Notes: generated by a model from the sequence alone, not told the origin. Counted from the stretch's first letter, positions 8,793-18,076 are shown. The stretch: 64,000 nucleotides of DNA from Methanolobus sp. ZRKC5 (GCF_038446525.1 NZ_CP151792.1:1798001-1862000); one strand, 5' to 3'. Made by a program: numbers and translations.

Positions 8793-9284
8793 ATGACGTT
8801 ACCCGATGTTTGCCCCAGGGACGGAGTTTCCCACTGTAAGAAGAAAGACTGCCACCTTTACGTAGTCGAATGGCGTACAGGGGACGAGCAATGCGTAATA
8901 GGGTATAGTTCAACTCATAAAGAGCTTTCAAAGTCCATGCCAATGGAAGACACCTATGCCCAAAGTACACGCACAAGGCTTGGCAAACAAACAGGGCGTG
9001 AAAGCAGATCCTGGCCGGAACCTGGTGTTGGTAAGGCAGCTGAAAGGAAGCATCTTGAAAGACCTGTATATGATAATGTTGAAACCATTGTTGCAAAGCC
9101 TGAAATGAAGCCGGTTTTTGTTGAGGGCCAGGAAGAAGTGGTTGTCAACAACAAAGATACTACGGTTATTGAATCAAGGCACAGTGATGAGAAAAAGGAA
9201 AAAGATAGCAGGAAAATCAAGTCTCTGGATGAGGTGATGGACCTGGATCTTCCTGAGAACTATGAGAAAGAATTTTGGGAATAG
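8793..9284 (+). CDS. uncharacterised protein with N-terminal cysteine cluster
   Basis: 163 residues from ATG 8793, with GAGG seven bases upstream. The first 40 residues contain four cysteines (CPRDGVSHCKKKDCHLYVV and EQC), suggesting a small metal-binding domain. The rest is low-complexity, highly charged and probably disordered (EKKEKDSRKIKSLDEVMDLDLPENYEKEFWE). It lies 24 bases after prs and 15 bases before the glycosylase gene, so it is probably in the same transcript. I do not recognise the family. Confidence 0.7.
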   Translation: MTLPDVCPRDGVSHCKKKDCHLYVVEWRTGDEQCVIGYSSTHKELSKSMPMEDTYAQSTRTRLGKQTGRESRSWPEPGVGKAAERKHLERPVYDNVETIVAKPEMKPVFVEGQEEVVVNNKDTTVIESRHSDEKKEKDSRKIKSLDEVMDLDLPENYEKEFWE

Positions 9285-9299
9285 TTCTTCTTTATAATT

Positions 9300-9932
9300 A
9301 TGGAAAATGGAACATTTTGCAGAGTCTACGATTTGCTTCTGGATGAACTGGGGCCACAATACTGGTGGCCTGCAGACACGGCATTTGAGGTTGTTATAGG
9401 GGCTTTGCTTACCCAACAGACAAAATGGACAAATGTAGAAAAAGCTATTATTGGCCTGAAAGGAAATAATCTTCTTGAAGTCCAGGCTCTTGCAGATGCC
9501 GATATTGAATTGCTGGAAGAGCTTGTGAAATGTTGCGGTTTTTACCGGCAGAAGGCTTCTCGTCTTAAGGAAATAGCAACTTTTTTTGCACAGCAGGGGA
9601 TAGAGAATGTTTTTTCCATGCCTGTGGAGGAACTTCGCAAGATAATGTTGTCCCTTAAAGGTATTGGAAATGAAACTGCAGATAGTATTGTACTCTACGC
9701 TGCCAATAAACCCAAATTCGTCATAGATGCCTATACAACCCGCATGATGAAATGTATCGGTATCCAGGGCAATTATATGCAATTACAACGGATGTTTGAG
9801 GCAGAACTTCCTGAAGATATCGAAATATATAAGGAATACCATGCTCTCATAGTTGAGTACTCAAAAGTCTATTGTGGCAGAAACCGATGTGATGAATGTA
9901 TTCTGAAGGAATTGAATGAGAATGGACATTGA
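9300..9932 (+). CDS. endonuclease III-superfamily DNA glycosylase, MagIII-like
   Basis: 210 residues. The HhH-GPD fold is clear: TQQTKWTNVEKAI, the hairpin LKGIGNETADSIVLYAANK, and the catalytic aspartate in FVIDAYTTRM. The residue corresponding to the Schiff-base lysine of bifunctional Nth (…RKTA…) is Glu (…NETA…). That pattern is typical of monofunctional glycosylases such as 3-methyladenine MagIII enzymes. The C-terminal YCGRNRCDECIL has only three cysteines, so the usual four-cysteine [4Fe-4S] loop is incomplete. Likely role: excision of alkylated or otherwise damaged bases. Its end overlaps the next gene by 17 bases. Confidence 0.85.
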   Translation: MENGTFCRVYDLLLDELGPQYWWPADTAFEVVIGALLTQQTKWTNVEKAIIGLKGNNLLEVQALADADIELLEELVKCCGFYRQKASRLKEIATFFAQQGIENVFSMPVEELRKIMLSLKGIGNETADSIVLYAANKPKFVIDAYTTRMMKCIGIQGNYMQLQRMFEAELPEDIEIYKEYHALIVEYSKVYCGRNRCDECILKELNENGH

Positions 9933-10701
9933 AACCTATAAAATGATATATGACCGCCTGGAAAGTGTCAATGACATAGAATGCGTTGCTCAACAGTTTG
10001 CGCAGCCTCTTGGTACTATCCATTCCATACTTAATCAGAAGATCGTTACAAAGGTAAAGAGGATTTTCTCAAAGGTTAAGAACAAGGGCCACAGGCATTA
10101 CAGGCAGTGGAAAAAAGGCAACAGTATATCAGATATCGCAAAGAAAAATGATATACCTGCGACTCTTATGGTTTCAATGCTGCTCAAGGAGATGGGTATT
10201 CCAAAGAAAGGTTTCCTAAGGAACCTGGATGATTATCCGGATGGCCGCCTCAAAAAGGAAGTTCTGGAAGCAATGGAATTCGATTACTTCTTTTCCCCGA
10301 AGGCACATGATCTGTATGCGGAAAAGGGAGAACTGGGGGAATCTGTTCTTGCTACATGGCTTACTGAAAAAGGATTGACTTACAGATCAGAAAATGACTT
10401 GAGAGCCGAGGGCTTCACAAAAACTCCTGACTTTCTGCTGGATGAAGAACTTGAGGTCGATGGTGTACAGGTTTCCTGGATAGAAAGCAAGGCTCTTTTT
10501 GGTGATGAGAAGGAACATGCCTATTATATTAAAAAACAGTTCAGGGAATACGAGGAGAATTATGGTATCGGCATGATAGTTTACTGGTACGGTTTCATTG
10601 ATGACATCAGTTATAATGGTAATCTCATAAAGGATTACGAGTTCTTCGGTGAGGACTGGGATATGGTCGAAGAACTTCTGAACTTCAAGACTTATTGGTA
10701 G
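9916..10701 (+). CDS. TPD-domain (CDIN1/C15orf41-like) putative PD-(D/E)xK nuclease
   Basis: 261 residues. The N-terminal half has helix-turn-helix-like segments (SISDIAKKNDIPATLMVSMLLKEMG). The C-terminal half carries a restriction-endonuclease-like core: GELGESVLATWLTEKGLTYRSENDLR, then TKTPDFLLDEELEV with the TPD triad, then WIESKALFGDEKEHAYYIKKQ (ExK). This arrangement matches the archaeal relatives of human CDAN1-interacting nuclease 1, mutated in congenital dyserythropoietic anaemia. The biochemical role in archaea is unknown. Overlap with the glycosylase gene suggests translational coupling and a shared role in DNA repair or processing (inference). Confidence 0.8.
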   Translation: MRMDIETYKMIYDRLESVNDIECVAQQFAQPLGTIHSILNQKIVTKVKRIFSKVKNKGHRHYRQWKKGNSISDIAKKNDIPATLMVSMLLKEMGIPKKGFLRNLDDYPDGRLKKEVLEAMEFDYFFSPKAHDLYAEKGELGESVLATWLTEKGLTYRSENDLRAEGFTKTPDFLLDEELEVDGVQVSWIESKALFGDEKEHAYYIKKQFREYEENYGIGMIVYWYGFIDDISYNGNLIKDYEFFGEDWDMVEELLNFKTYW

Positions 10702-10713
10702 AATTTGCTACTC

Positions 10714-10938
10714 TTATTCATTCAGTTCTTTTTTTGACATGACATTTTTTGTATATACTTGATATACACCTTCCTCGTCATATACAACCACTTCTTTATT
10801 GATGGTGGCATGGTTTCCGTGAACAACTAAAAAAGGCCATAGCTCGTTTGTCTCAGGATCTCGTTGGTTTTTCATATTGAAGATATCCTCTGAAGTGCTT
10901 ATCGACATCCTGTGTAAACTCTGGGTAATACGAGTCAT
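10714..10938 (-). CDS. small uncharacterised protein
   Basis: 74 residues from ATG 10938. The sequence looks like a compact domain: an N-terminal amphipathic stretch, then WPFLVVHGNHATINKEVVVYDEEGVYQVYTKNVMSKKE, with alternating beta-type hydrophobics. It converges on the TPD nuclease gene with a 12-base gap and is divergent from lysS. No family recognised; codon choice and intergenic position favour a real gene. Confidence 0.55.
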   Translation of the reverse strand: MTRITQSLHRMSISTSEDIFNMKNQRDPETNELWPFLVVHGNHATINKEVVVYDEEGVYQVYTKNVMSKKELNE

Positions 10939-11146
10939 ATTTATCAGAATACTACCTGTTTATTAATATCTTTCGAGTTGCATTTGTATTAGGTCACCAT
11001 CTGTCCGTAAGGGGACAATAACTTCTTACTCGAATCCTGATTGTATTTTCTTCTTAAGCAAAGATTATAATAGTAACAATCATCTAAGGTTACTGGCTTT
11101 CAAACAGCTAAACATTCAATATTCTTATTCATAGATCGGTGAAATA

Positions 11147-12739
11147 ATGGCAGAGATTACACATTGGGCAGATGTCATAGCAGACGAGGTGTTAGCAAAG
11201 GGCAAAAAACATCTTGTTGCAACAGGCATCACTCCCTCAGGTCACATTCATATTGGTAACATGCGCGAGGTCGTAACCGCAGATGTAGCATACAGGGCTC
11301 TTATTGACAAAGGTGCAGAGGCTGAGTTCATCTACATTGCAGATACCTACGACCCACTTAGAAAAGTCTATCCTTTTCTGGATGAAAGTTATGCAGAACA
11401 TGTTGGTAAACCTCTTTCGGAGGTTCCATGTCCATGCGGCGAACACAAGAATTATTCGGAACACTTCCTTGAACCTTTCCTGGAAGCTCTTGATCATCTG
11501 GGAATCCATCCGAAAGTCTACAGGGCAGATGAGCTCTACAAAGAGGGGGTCTATGTTGAAGCTATAAAACAGGCTCTTGCAAAGAAGGATGAGATCGCAG
11601 AAATCCTGCAGAAGAGATCTGGCAAGGTTCCGGTCGAGACCTGGAATCCTTTCAATCCGATTTGCCTTGAATGTGGTAAGGTCAACACGACAATTGTAAC
11701 TGGTTTTGATCTGGATGCAGAGACTGTGGGTTATGATTGTTCATGCGGACACAGTGGAACAGTATCTATGAAGGGTGGCGGTAAACTCACATGGCGTGTG
11801 GACTGGCCAGCCAGGTGGAAGGCACTTGGGGTTTCAGTAGAGCCTTTCGGAAAAGATCATGCATCAAGGGGCGGTTCATATGATACGGGGCAGGATATAG
11901 TCAAAGATATATTCGGATATGAGGCTCCGCATCCAATAGTCTATGAATGGATCATGCTTGGTCAAAAAGGTGCCATGTCATCATCAACAGGTGTTGTTGT
12001 TTCCATTTCAGATATGCTTAAGGTAGTCCCTCCTGAGGTACTGCGTTACCTTATCATCCGCACAAAGCCTGAAAAGCATATAAGGTTCGACCCGGCATTA
12101 CCGCTGCTCACACTTGTTGATGAGTTCGAACGCCTGCAATCAAGTGACAAGGCTACATCATACGATAAAAGGATGATAGAGCTCTCACACGCAGCAGGGC
12201 TTTGCCATACGGATATCCCCTTTAAGCACATGACTACGATATATCAGGTTGCAGCAGGCGATTTTGATAGAATAATGAACATTGTCAAAAGAGCAGGCTA
12301 TGATACTTCAAATGAAAAGTGCATACGTGAACTTACTGATAATGTAGGAAACTGGCTTGAGATGTATGCTCCTGACAATGCAAAGTTCAGTGTACAAGAA
12401 GGAATATCTGTAAATGCTGCAAATCTCACTCCCTTCCAGAGAGCATTCCTGAACTCATTCTCAGACATGCTGGAAAAAAGTGGTGAATTGACAGGTGAGG
12501 ACTATCATAATCTGGTATATTCCTCAAAGGAAGCTGGCTCCGAATTAAATACAATGATAGCGGCTGCAGTGGATGTAAGCCCGGAGTCATTGGAAGTAAA
12601 TCCTAAGGAACTCTTCAAGGCAATATACATCTCTGTACTCGACCAGGCATCAGGTCCAAAGGCAGGCTGGTTCCTTTCCTCACTCGAGAAGGACTTCCTT
12701 ATCAAACGCTTCAGGGATGCAGCAGCATACAGACCCTGA
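11147..12739 (+). CDS. lysS: lysyl-tRNA synthetase, class I
   Basis: 530 residues, the normal size for the class I LysRS of most archaea. The HIGH-type motif is [10 protein letters not shown] (about residue 30) and the KMSKS counterpart is GAMSSSTG (about 280), the characteristic MSSS variant of this enzyme. A zinc-ribbon-like insertion carries CLECGKVN…CSCGHSG. It charges tRNA-Lys in the cytoplasm. The 200-base upstream region holds an A+T-rich GATTATAATA element near 11065, which may be the promoter. A methyltransferase gene follows after 2 bases. Confidence 0.97.
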   Translation: MAEITHWADVIADEVLAKGKKHLVATGITPSGHIHIGNMREVVTADVAYRALIDKGAEAEFIYIADTYDPLRKVYPFLDESYAEHVGKPLSEVPCPCGEHKNYSEHFLEPFLEALDHLGIHPKVYRADELYKEGVYVEAIKQALAKKDEIAEILQKRSGKVPVETWNPFNPICLECGKVNTTIVTGFDLDAETVGYDCSCGHSGTVSMKGGGKLTWRVDWPARWKALGVSVEPFGKDHASRGGSYDTGQDIVKDIFGYEAPHPIVYEWIMLGQKGAMSSSTGVVVSISDMLKVVPPEVLRYLIIRTKPEKHIRFDPALPLLTLVDEFERLQSSDKATSYDKRMIELSHAAGLCHTDIPFKHMTTIYQVAAGDFDRIMNIVKRAGYDTSNEKCIRELTDNVGNWLEMYAPDNAKFSVQEGISVNAANLTPFQRAFLNSFSDMLEKSGELTGEDYHNLVYSSKEAGSELNTMIAAAVDVSPESLEVNPKELFKAIYISVLDQASGPKAGWFLSSLEKDFLIKRFRDAAAYRP

Positions 12740-12741
12740 TC

Positions 12742-13404
12742 ATGGAAAACAGTTCTTTCCCGGGCAATAGTTCAAAGTCTCATTTCTTTGCCTGGGATGA
12801 AGAATACAAACATGTGACATGGGGGGGTCCCAGGTCGATATCAATGCTTGAGGGGTTGATAATCCCTTCATCCCGTGTGCTTGATCTTGGTTGTGGAAAT
12901 GGCAGATTCCTTCTTCCTCTATCCCGTAAATATGAGTCAGTGGGTACTGATGTATCAGCAACTGCTGTTAGCAGGGCTCGCTCTTACATTTCCAAGAACA
13001 ATAGCAATGATAATTCGCAGGCTGAATGCCTTGTATCAAGCATAACCTCCCTTCCTTTTTCTGATAATTCTTTTGATGCTGTCCTTTGTCTTGGTGTCGT
13101 CCAGCATCTGATGGAAGAGGAAAGACAGATGGCAATAAGTGAGATTAAGAGAATCATGAAAAGCGGAGCTATTCTTGTCATTGAAGTTTTCGGGACCGGG
13201 GATATGAGATACGGTGGCGAAGAGATCGAAAAAAACACCTTCTGCAGGAAAAGCGGTATTATATACCACTACTTTACGAAAGAGGAGCTTTCATCTCTGC
13301 TCTGCGGATTTGAAATTATAGAAATGAAAGATAATATCTCAGAGAAAATATTTGATGGCAAGCCACACAGGCGCCATCAGCTAAGGGCAATAGTCCGCCT
13401 TTAG
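12742..13404 (+). CDS. class I SAM-dependent methyltransferase
   Basis: 220 residues. The SAM-binding motif I is VLDLGCGNGRFLLPLS near residue 45, followed by VGTDVSATAVSRAR and the motif IV-like DAVLCLGVVQHL, a Methyltransf_11-type Rossmann fold. The C-terminal YHYFTKEELSSLLCGFEI element recalls TRM9/ABH8-like tRNA wobble-uridine methyltransferases and many generic relatives; the substrate cannot be assigned. It follows lysS by 2 bases, hinting at a tRNA-related role (inference). Its stop codon overlaps the convergent BofA-like gene. Confidence 0.85.
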   Translation: MENSSFPGNSSKSHFFAWDEEYKHVTWGGPRSISMLEGLIIPSSRVLDLGCGNGRFLLPLSRKYESVGTDVSATAVSRARSYISKNNSNDNSQAECLVSSITSLPFSDNSFDAVLCLGVVQHLMEEERQMAISEIKRIMKSGAILVIEVFGTGDMRYGGEEIEKNTFCRKSGIIYHYFTKEELSSLLCGFEIIEMKDNISEKIFDGKPHRRHQLRAIVRL

Positions 13405-13646
13405 AATGCAATTCCAAGATAGCTTAATGCAATTATCAGCAATGCACCTACGATGCCTGCAATTGCACAGACCAAAATGACTATCCAGTCGTAAGCAATT
13501 TCCAGTCCAAATACCAGATTTGCGACAACGAGCACTATAAGTCCCATGATAGTGTTAATTACCATGTTTTTTACAGTCTTTAATACCTTCCAGAGAAGAA
13601 TTGCAGCTACGATAGCTACGATAAGAATCACTATTTCAGTTACCAT
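13401..13646 (-). CDS. BofA-family small membrane protein
   Basis: About 81 residues from ATG 13646 (GTG codons just upstream are alternatives). It is almost entirely hydrophobic, with three membrane segments: VTEIVILIVAIVAAILLW, TIMGLIVLVVANLVF, and DWIVILVCAIAGIVGALLIIALSYLGIAF. The pattern, including the internal helix KTVKNMVINTIMGLIVL, matches the pro-sigma-K processing inhibitor BofA family. That family is named from Bacillus sporulation but has members in methanogens, where no sigma factor exists, so its function here is unknown. Convergent 4-base overlap with the methyltransferase gene. Confidence 0.7.
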   Translation of the reverse strand: MVTEIVILIVAIVAAILLWKVLKTVKNMVINTIMGLIVLVVANLVFGLEIAYDWIVILVCAIAGIVGALLIIALSYLGIAF

Positions 13647-13696
13647 GATCACCACTTTTATATTACGATGATAAGTATTTAATGATTACTAAAAAA

Positions 13697-14116
13697 TTAA
13701 GGTTTGTTGGAAGCTTTAAGGAATAGGTCAATTTCTTCCTTCATGGCATTGATACTATCATATTCTTTGGTGATGATTCTTTTATCTCCAAGTATCATCG
13801 CAGAAACGTTTGAATCAGGCGTGTGCAAACACAGGACCGGAAGTTCCCTGTGTAGTGCGCTGGAAATTTCATAACCAACGCCAATAGAAGGAATGCTCAC
13901 TTCAGCTATAACGCAGTGGCTTTTTTCAAGGAACTCCATGTCACGTATGTATATCTCCCGCTCTGTTAGCAGAGATTCGGTTTTTTCAAGTTCCGGGTCA
14001 GCTACATGCCAGCTAAGTACATCATGTCCATTCTCTTGAAGATAGCTACACATCTCAATATAAGTGGACAGCATATCCCTGCCTCCTCTGATTGATGCTG
14101 AAAGGAATACGTTCAT
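13697..14116 (-). CDS. nucleoside 2-deoxyribosyltransferase-like protein (DNPH1/Rcl type)
   Basis: 139 residues beginning MNVFLSASIRGGRD, the Rossmann-like start of the family. The catalytic region follows, with SHCVIAEVSIPSIGVGYEISSAL: a conserved acid (E) after VIA and the GVGYEI loop that lines the nucleoside-binding site. Proteins of this size act as 2'-deoxynucleoside 5'-phosphate N-hydrolases or transferases in nucleotide salvage or sanitation. The gene starts four bases inside the end of the U32 gene (ATGA-type overlap), indicating translational coupling, although no functional link is obvious. Confidence 0.8.
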   Translation of the reverse strand: MNVFLSASIRGGRDMLSTYIEMCSYLQENGHDVLSWHVADPELEKTESLLTEREIYIRDMEFLEKSHCVIAEVSIPSIGVGYEISSALHRELPVLCLHTPDSNVSAMILGDKRIITKEYDSINAMKEEIDLFLKASNKP

Positions 14117-16599
14117 AGTACCCCTCTGTGGTAATGTCCTCTTGTGGGATATTCACTAATATCACTGGATTCCCATGCTTGCCTTTTGTTTTTACTGAGG
14201 TGAGAATCGATTCCATCCCTGTAGGCACGTGTAGCTTTTTCCACATGTTCGTTCTTCATCGTTCTTGCATCTATTCTGAGTCTTGAAAGACCTGCATTGA
14301 TAAGGTGTGGTACGTCTTCCAGCAGGCAGAGCTCCCTTGAATTATATACATGTGTTCTGCAATCTGAATCAGTTCGTACCAGGAATTCATAACCTTTCTC
14401 ATCAACTAACTCGAATTTGCCACTCTTACAATGGGAACCGCAATCTTCCTTGTTGCCCAGTATGCCACCTATAAGACAATGTTCAGATTCCATTACCTGA
14501 ATGCCGCCGTGTACGATGTATTCACAATTGCCGTATTTTGCTATCTTTGTTATCTGTCCGAGATTCATTTCCGCTGAAAGAACCACAGTGTCTGCGCCTT
14601 TCTCTGTCAGGAATTCAAGAGTATTCCGGTTGAATACATTCATGGGACTGTCAGTTATAATTTTCATATCGGATGCTGCTGATTCCAAAATCCTTCTGAA
14701 AACTCCCGCATTTGCGACTACAACTCCACTAAAGCCGAGCTTTTTTGCCAGTTCTATCCTGTCCGTAAGTTTTCCCATTTCCGCATCTTTTACGATCACA
14801 GGGGTATGAAGGTACAATGGTATTTCTTTTTCTGTAGCAAAAGCAATGGCTGAGCTCCACTCTTCATTTTCAAGCATCTTTCCATCGCTATCAAGATATA
14901 CGATATCTGCTCCACCCTTGATTGCAGATTTGAGGGCTTTGGAATTGTTAACACTGACAGAAAGCAGTATTCTTTCTTCACTGCTCTCCGGTTCATGCTC
15001 TTCTTTTTCTTCCACTGCTGTTGGGGCACTATCAGTGGCAGGCTTGATGTGTGGCTGTCTTCTGTACTTGTCTATTCTCAATTTTTCAAGTTCTGATATT
15101 GCTTCAGTCCTTGCGTTGTTCAGTTCCTTTATGGGTATGAATGCGTCTTCAGGGATATCTATCTTGATATCAGCAGGCTCAAAAACTGTGTTTCCTGTCT
15201 TGGAAAGTTGTTTTTTCACATCTTCTGCAGTTGTTGGCCTCTTCTGGGATTTTTCAACCACATAATCTGAAATAACCTTTGAGCTGTTATTTTCATCATC
15301 AGAAACTGAGAGTTCCATTTTCTCTCCGATGTGTGCCTTCATACTAACGGATACAGGGATTTTGCGTATTGGTGAAGGTGAGCTAAATGAACTCTGTAGC
15401 TCTTTCATCAAGGAATCATCCAGTGTTTTGTAAACGATTGTTCCGGCCTTAAGTTTCTCTTCAAAATTAGTGGAGATGATGTCACCATTTCCTGCATTCT
15501 TTACCGGCTCGTTATCAACGAACATCCCTCTTATTATGGTTCCTGACTCACGGTAGCCTTCAAAACCAATTCCATCTCCGAGTTCAAGTTCTCCGGTGAG
15601 TTCTATTAGCAGGCTGCTGCGTTTCTGGTTGTATCCACTCACTTTTCCAATTATGATGCCCTGGTTATGTGGTCTTTGGCGGCTCATAAGGTCACCTGCC
15701 GGGTCACCTTCGAAATAAGCTGTTGTGAATTCCCTGTTGAAGAGCTGCTCAAGTTGTGTGGATTCTTCTTGAGTTACGAAGTAATTGTCGGGGTCCGCTG
15801 CAAACCTATCTATCAGGCGACGGTATATGCTTACAACCCCGGCAACGTATTCGGGGCGTTTCATACGACCTTCTATTTTGAAGGAATCAATTCCTGAATT
15901 TACGAGTTCAGGTAGTAACTCTGATGTGTTTAGATCTTTTGGACTTAAAAGATATTTTCCTTCTGTTTTTGTTTCCAGTCCGTTATTCAGTAATTTGTAT
16001 TGTTTGCGGCATGGTTGGGCGCAGTAGCCACGGTTACCACTCCTGCCTCCTATCAAACTGCTCATGAGACACTGACCTGAGTAGCAGATACAGAGTGCTC
16101 CGTGAACGAAAGCCTCAATTTCTACTCCTGTTTCTGATTTGATAATTTTTATCTCTTCAAGTGAGAGTTCCCTTGCAAGGACTGCTCTTTTGACACCCAT
16201 TTCCTTCAGTAAAAGGACTCCTTCGGTGTTGTGTGTGGTCATCTGGGTGCTTGCGTGCACCGGAAGTGTGAGGACCATTTCTCTGGCAAGTGCCAATAAG
16301 CCCATGTCCTGCACAATAATGGCATCTGTTCCCAGCTCATCAAGGGTGTACATGAGTCTAAGGGCCATTTTCATCTCACTGTCCTTGATGAGTGTGTTCA
16401 TGGTAACGTAGACCTTAACTCCCCGAAGGTGGGCGAAGTCAAGCGCCTCTTTAAATTCCTCTATGGTGAAATTGCCTGCGTATGCCCTGGCGCTGAAATC
16501 CTTGATTCCAAGATATACTGCATCTGCACCGTTCTCTACGGCAGCTACGAGGGATTCCATATTTCCGGCAGGGGCTAAAAGTTCAGGAGTTCTAAGCAT
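14113..16599 (-). CDS. tandem peptidase U32-family protein
   Basis: 828 residues, about twice the size of a basic U32 protein. The N-terminal half (about 1-330) carries the family signature EAFVHGALCICYSGQCLMSS, then GGRSGNRGYCAQPCRKQY. Bacterial relatives with these cysteines (RlhA, TrhP) hydroxylate 23S rRNA or tRNA and need Fe-S assembly, so RNA hydroxylation is a more plausible role than proteolysis. A middle linker domain (about 340-530) follows. The C-terminal 290 residues form a second TIM-barrel-like U32 copy (YIVHGGIQVMESEHCLIGG, KEDCGSHCKSG) with a reduced cysteine set. It probably arose by duplication or fusion. Confidence 0.88.
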   Translation of the reverse strand: MLRTPELLAPAGNMESLVAAVENGADAVYLGIKDFSARAYAGNFTIEEFKEALDFAHLRGVKVYVTMNTLIKDSEMKMALRLMYTLDELGTDAIIVQDMGLLALAREMVLTLPVHASTQMTTHNTEGVLLLKEMGVKRAVLARELSLEEIKIIKSETGVEIEAFVHGALCICYSGQCLMSSLIGGRSGNRGYCAQPCRKQYKLLNNGLETKTEGKYLLSPKDLNTSELLPELVNSGIDSFKIEGRMKRPEYVAGVVSIYRRLIDRFAADPDNYFVTQEESTQLEQLFNREFTTAYFEGDPAGDLMSRQRPHNQGIIIGKVSGYNQKRSSLLIELTGELELGDGIGFEGYRESGTIIRGMFVDNEPVKNAGNGDIISTNFEEKLKAGTIVYKTLDDSLMKELQSSFSSPSPIRKIPVSVSMKAHIGEKMELSVSDDENNSSKVISDYVVEKSQKRPTTAEDVKKQLSKTGNTVFEPADIKIDIPEDAFIPIKELNNARTEAISELEKLRIDKYRRQPHIKPATDSAPTAVEEKEEHEPESSEERILLSVSVNNSKALKSAIKGGADIVYLDSDGKMLENEEWSSAIAFATEKEIPLYLHTPVIVKDAEMGKLTDRIELAKKLGFSGVVVANAGVFRRILESAASDMKIITDSPMNVFNRNTLEFLTEKGADTVVLSAEMNLGQITKIAKYGNCEYIVHGGIQVMESEHCLIGGILGNKEDCGSHCKSGKFELVDEKGYEFLVRTDSDCRTHVYNSRELCLLEDVPHLINAGLSRLRIDARTMKNEHVEKATRAYRDGIDSHLSKNKRQAWESSDISEYPTRGHYHRGVL

Positions 16600-16689
16600 G
16601 ATATTTGCTCAGATGAGGTTAGAGTATATAAAAGATAGCCAAAAAAGCGGGTTAAAAAATGAGTTAAAAAGTTAAAGCTGGAAAAGAAA

Positions 16690-16992
16690 TTAATTCTTTT
16701 CCTTTTTCAGAATGTATGCTTTGAGTATGTAAAGGCCAATACCTATCACTGCCAGATTATAAAATGCTCTGACAAGGGGAACGTATTGTGATTTGAACCA
16801 TGTGTAGATAACATCATTCACTATAAAATAGAACTGGAATGACGCAATGGCAATGATAATTCCCACCAGTAGCAGCATTCCTCCCCTGAAGTACTCCTCT
16901 TGTGTTCTTTCTTTCTTCTCTTTTTTCTTGTCAGCCGAAGTAAATGTCAATTTTTCCCCAGTTGTGTCCTTGATCTCCTTTTCTTCGTTCAT
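16690..16992 (-). CDS. small membrane protein, two transmembrane segments
   Basis: 100 residues: a charged lysine/glutamate-rich N-terminus of about 38 residues, then two hydrophobic helices (GGMLLLVGIIIAIASFQFYFIV and AFYNLAVIGIGLYILKAYIL), ending in KKEKN. It starts four bases inside the end of the upstream lipoprotein gene, so the two are translationally coupled and may form a membrane unit. No family recognised. Confidence 0.7.
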   Translation of the reverse strand: MNEEKEIKDTTGEKLTFTSADKKKEKKERTQEEYFRGGMLLLVGIIIAIASFQFYFIVNDVIYTWFKSQYVPLVRAFYNLAVIGIGLYILKAYILKKEKN

Positions 16993-17978
16993 TGCAATCT
17001 CCTCCTTGCTATGTATAGTGCTGAGATGAGGGCTATCGATGCCAATGTTCCTGTAAAGCCCGGACTTTCGGATTGCATATCTTCAGACTCGGGACTTTCT
17101 TCTGTCGGATAATCCCAGCCGTAGTCATCTTCGACTATAAAGTCAGTGGTGTCTATATTCTTATTTTGAACCAACTGGTCCCTGTCTATGGTCTTTTCAG
17201 GGTTCAGTTGTACATAGTCTTCACCGGTCTTGACAATGGTGTTGCCGTTCCATATACTGACCTCGACTACGTAATTGTAGTTGTCAGGAACAGTTAGATT
17301 TACAGATCTGATTATTGTCTCTTCAGGGTCTATCTCACCTATATTGATCCATTTTTTATCGGCGATGAGTCTGGCATCCATTTCCCTGGCTTTTACGAGT
17401 ATCTTGTAGTCTCCGGTGGTTTCTGCCCCTTCGTTTTTCAGATAGATATCATTTTCAATGACGACACCCTTGGAGCTAACTCCCCTTACGATGAAATCAA
17501 TTCCATCTATCTGGATTCCAGTTTCTTGCAGGTCCGTTGGCAGGTTCTCAATACCTGAAAGAATGACCTGTCTATTGTATGTGATCTTTTCGTCATGGAT
17601 TATCGCTGCATTGATACGATAATTTCCATTTTTTGGAAGGTGGATCGTCTGGGTTATGATCTTTGTTTCATCTTTTTCCACTGATCCAATCTCTTTTTCC
17701 TGTTTTAGTTCAAGCAAGCCTGTTTGACTGTTGAATACTTTGATCATAATAGTAGAATTATTGCTGCTGTCTGATCCATAGTTCTCTATGTATGTTGTTA
17801 CATTGAGCCAAGCATATGTGCTTTTGACACTATCTGCAGACATTTCAATATCAGTGATAATAAGCTTTGTTCCTTCATCAACCACATCAAAATCACGCAG
17901 GCATCCGCTGGATGCTGCGGAAAATAGAATGATGAGCAATATTAAAAAGGAACTTATTTTTAAACGCACATGTTTCAT
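16989..17978 (-). CDS. exported lipoprotein with CARDB-like domains and PGF-CTERM-like tail
   Basis: 329 residues. The signal peptide LKISSFLILLIILFSAASSGCLRDFD ends in a lipobox-type Cys at about residue 26. The body looks like two Ig-like, CARDB-type repeats (YAWLNVTTYIENYGSDSSNNSTIMIKV; ENDIYLKNEGAETTGDYKILVK). A Glu/Ser-rich linker follows, then ESPGFTGTLASIALISALYIARRRLQ. That C-terminus has the PGF triplet, hydrophobic helix and RRR end of the archaeosortase A sorting signal. Having both lipobox and PGF-CTERM is unusual. Expected location is outside the membrane, near the S-layer. Confidence 0.75.
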   Translation of the reverse strand: MKHVRLKISSFLILLIILFSAASSGCLRDFDVVDEGTKLIITDIEMSADSVKSTYAWLNVTTYIENYGSDSSNNSTIMIKVFNSQTGLLELKQEKEIGSVEKDETKIITQTIHLPKNGNYRINAAIIHDEKITYNRQVILSGIENLPTDLQETGIQIDGIDFIVRGVSSKGVVIENDIYLKNEGAETTGDYKILVKAREMDARLIADKKWINIGEIDPEETIIRSVNLTVPDNYNYVVEVSIWNGNTIVKTGEDYVQLNPEKTIDRDQLVQNKNIDTTDFIVEDDYGWDYPTEESPESEDMQSESPGFTGTLASIALISALYIARRRLQ

Positions 17979-18076
17979 AGTATCCCTTCTTTTCAGAAGA
18001 TGAGGTAACTATATAAACATTATTATGTGTTTTTTCGTTCCATTAATTTAATGTACAAAGTTTGGTGCAAAAGAGA

